DNA of 6,218 nucleotides from Hyphomicrobiales bacterium (GTDB lineage Bacteria; Pseudomonadota; Alphaproteobacteria; Rhizobiales; OSC116): assembly GCA_013214985.1 (NCBI GenBank), contig JABSRY010000156.1:1-6218 (forward strand), in the 5' to 3' direction. The translations under genes and the position numbers were made by a program. The notes beneath the pieces were generated by a model that saw only the letters and a list, made by a program, of their open reading frames with translations, ran no database searches and had not been told where the DNA came from. Of this stretch, positions 5,107-6,218 are shown one piece after another. The stretch's first letter is position 1; each line of letters starts with the position of its first letter.

Positions 5107-5283
5107 GCTCATATCTTCAAATGCGGGGGTAATTTTTGGCTTATTTTTCAACTGACCAATACCCATCCAAAAAACAACAACTTGAAAACCCTTCACTTAT
5201 TAAACGCATTATTCCAATTAGAAACTGGGGCATTTTTTCAATTTAAACGTCAACATTCTTATACATATTGTATTCTTGTCTTT
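5107..5283. other. Non-coding gap between DUF736 pseudogene and parB terminator
   Basis: The first 30 bp contain the remains of the pseudogene's terminator: TATCTTCAAATG and GCGGGGGTAATTTTT match the intact one but the stem is largely lost. The rest is AT-rich. I see no gene, repeat or promoter in it. Confidence 0.5.
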
Positions 5284-5324
5284 AAAAAAACAAAAAGCCG
5301 CCCAATCATTTCTGATTGAGCGAC
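5284..5324 (-). terminator. Strong rho-independent terminator of the parB gene
   Basis: On the minus strand GTCGCTCAATCA (5324-5313) and TGATTGGGCGGC (5308-5297) form a 12-bp stem with two G-U pairs and a GAAA loop, a stable GNRA type. TTTTTGTTTTTTT follows. It lies about 25 bp past the ParB stop. Confidence 0.9.
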
Positions 5325-5349
5325 CTCTCGGCGGAGAATATTTTGCCAA

Positions 5350-6218
5350 TTATTTTGGCATTTCTTCGGCATATTCTGCATTATTCGTGAGTTCTCCTGC
5401 CCCATTTTTTGTATAGGATTGAAATGGGAATTTCATATAATTGGGCATCCAATCATTCACCTGTTCACGACCTTCACCAGTTAGATAATCATTTATGATT
5501 TTCTTCTGAACTTTGGCGGTTGAAGTGACATTACCGTCTGCAACCTCCTTGCCACCAATATCGGCAAGCATGGCATTGATAGCGTTTTTGTCACGAATAA
5601 GATCAAAGAAATGGCCTTCGGGTTGCCAGAAATCCTGCATATTGACGTTTAACATTTTGCCTAACAATTCAACTAATGCCGTGCCAGATGCCAAGGTTTC
5701 CACCATAACAAATGTTAGAATGCGCATAACATCTTTTTCTGCAAGTGTTTGTAACGTCTGAAACACTTCAACAACTTCAAACATAAAATTATCGGTACAC
5801 GTTGACAAGCCTTCGTCAGTTGGCCAATTAAGCAGCTTAAACACTTCATCCCGCTCTTTGAAAAATGCCTTTTGTGCTGTAGATTCATGGATGTTTTGTT
5901 GGGTTTCTTTTTTATCAGCGCGTTGTGGGTCGGGTTTGACATTCCAATGAAATGAGCCGCAAATGGCATGGGCAACCATAAGACGCAATGCCAATTCTGA
6001 TTGGCTCAACAATGTGACCCTAACGGCATTATGACGATGTAAAGCAACATAATTCTGCGCGGCTTTAGTCAGTTCGGGTTTACTGATTGGTTCTGATTTT
6101 TCGGCATTGCTATCCAATTTACGCATTCTGCGGTTATATTCTTCTGCCGTAATATAGCCCTTATATTCATTGACCTCGCCAGAAACATGAACCTCAACAT
6201 AGACCTTACCTCCATCTT
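5350..6218 (-). CDS. parB: ParB/Spo0J-like partition protein, N-terminus cut by window edge
   Basis: The frame is open from the right edge to TAA at 5352-5350, giving 288 residues; the N-terminal ParB nuclease-like domain and start lie outside the window. An internal ATG at 6126 is not the start because the frame continues upstream as VYVEVHVSGEVNEYKGYITAEEYNRR. Recognisable are the block ALRLMVAHAICGS..W.VKPDPQRAD, the conserved VMVETLASGTALVELLG segment, FFDLIRDKNAINAMLADIGGKEVA, and KVQKKIINDYLTG with WMPNYMKFP near the end, as in the long ParB proteins of alphaproteobacterial ICEs and plasmids. These are thought to help segregation or regulation of the element; exact role here unknown. 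No ParA is in the window. A strong terminator closes the gene. Confidence 0.88.
   Translation of the reverse strand, partial: DGGKVYVEVHVSGEVNEYKGYITAEEYNRRMRKLDSNAEKSEPISKPELTKAAQNYVALHRHNAVRVTLLSQSELALRLMVAHAICGSFHWNVKPDPQRADKKETQQNIHESTAQKAFFKERDEVFKLLNWPTDEGLSTCTDNFMFEVVEVFQTLQTLAEKDVMRILTFVMVETLASGTALVELLGKMLNVNMQDFWQPEGHFFDLIRDKNAINAMLADIGGKEVADGNVTSTAKVQKKIINDYLTGEGREQVNDWMPNYMKFPFQSYTKNGAGELTNNAEYAEEMPK

Larger units (their letters stand above)
4146..5137. repeat. Large imperfect head-to-head inverted duplication of a DUF736 unit
   Basis: The left arm is about 4146-4632 and the right arm about 4693-5137. Shared in inverted orientation are the leader start ATTCTGGC, the TTTAATTG block, the segment around the 21-bp dyad, the first codons ATGGCACAAGCAATTGG, the coding stretch AATTTAGGCAAAGCATCAGG, and the terminator end GCGGGGGTAATTTTT in decayed form. 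The whole transcription unit was therefore copied, not only the coding sequence. The degree of decay suggests an old event or acquisition of a second diverged copy. Confidence 0.8.

Noticed and set aside
4146..5137. Inverted arms as insertion sequence ends
   Set aside because: No transposase lies between or beside the arms, and the arms are a gene copy with leader and terminator, not terminal repeats.
5513..5975. Frames at 5513-5761 (+) and 5715-5975 (-) within parB
   Set aside because: Alternative frames of the ParB-like gene without independent support.
1..6218. CRISPR arrays, tRNA or rRNA genes
   Set aside because: No regularly spaced repeats and no cloverleaf or rRNA-like segments were seen on either strand.

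Overview
The window is a stretch of an integrative and conjugative element (or a relative of one) in an AT-rich alphaproteobacterium. This rests on gene content: a ParB-like protein, DUF736, a DUF6499/DUF2285 transcription-activator pair, an AlpA/excisionase-type helix-turn-helix protein, DUF2840, a TraF-type signal peptidase and a VirD2/DUF3363-type relaxase. That set is typical of alphaproteobacterial ICEs such as the Mesorhizobium symbiosis island. The host genus cannot be told from the sequence. Integrase and attachment sites are not in the window.

All intact genes lie on the minus strand, so the gene order runs right to left. (1) 6218-5350: the C-terminal part of a ParB-like protein, closed by a strong terminator at 5284-5324. 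(2) 5137-4146: a large imperfect inverted duplication. The left arm carries an intact DUF736 gene (minus strand) and the right arm carries a dead copy full of stops (plus strand). The two are head to head around a spacer of about 60 bp. Leaders and downstream terminators are duplicated too. (3) 4015-3229: DUF6499 and DUF2285 halves of one regulator in two different frames, meeting at a TTTTTT run. The DUF2285 half has no ATG anywhere. This matches the architecture of FseA of ICEMlSym(R7A), which is made by programmed +1 ribosomal frameshifting. (4) 3047-1824: an apparent operon of an RdfS/AlpA-like HTH protein, DUF2840 and TraF, with 4-bp and 17-bp overlaps. (5) 1823-1544: a non-coding region with several nested inverted repeats and a good minus-strand promoter. 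It is the best oriT candidate in the window. (6) 1543-1: the relaxase, running off the left edge.

Proposed working (inference from family knowledge): the frameshifted DUF6499-DUF2285 activator would turn on the excisionase/DUF2840/traF operon from the 181-bp intergenic region, which carries a perfect 10-bp inverted repeat. Excision would then be coupled to production of the TraF pilin-maturation peptidase and the relaxase that nicks oriT. ParB would serve maintenance of the excised circle. The most interesting points are the frameshift junction, the head-to-head DUF736 duplication with a conserved leader palindrome, and the repeat-rich oriT candidate.
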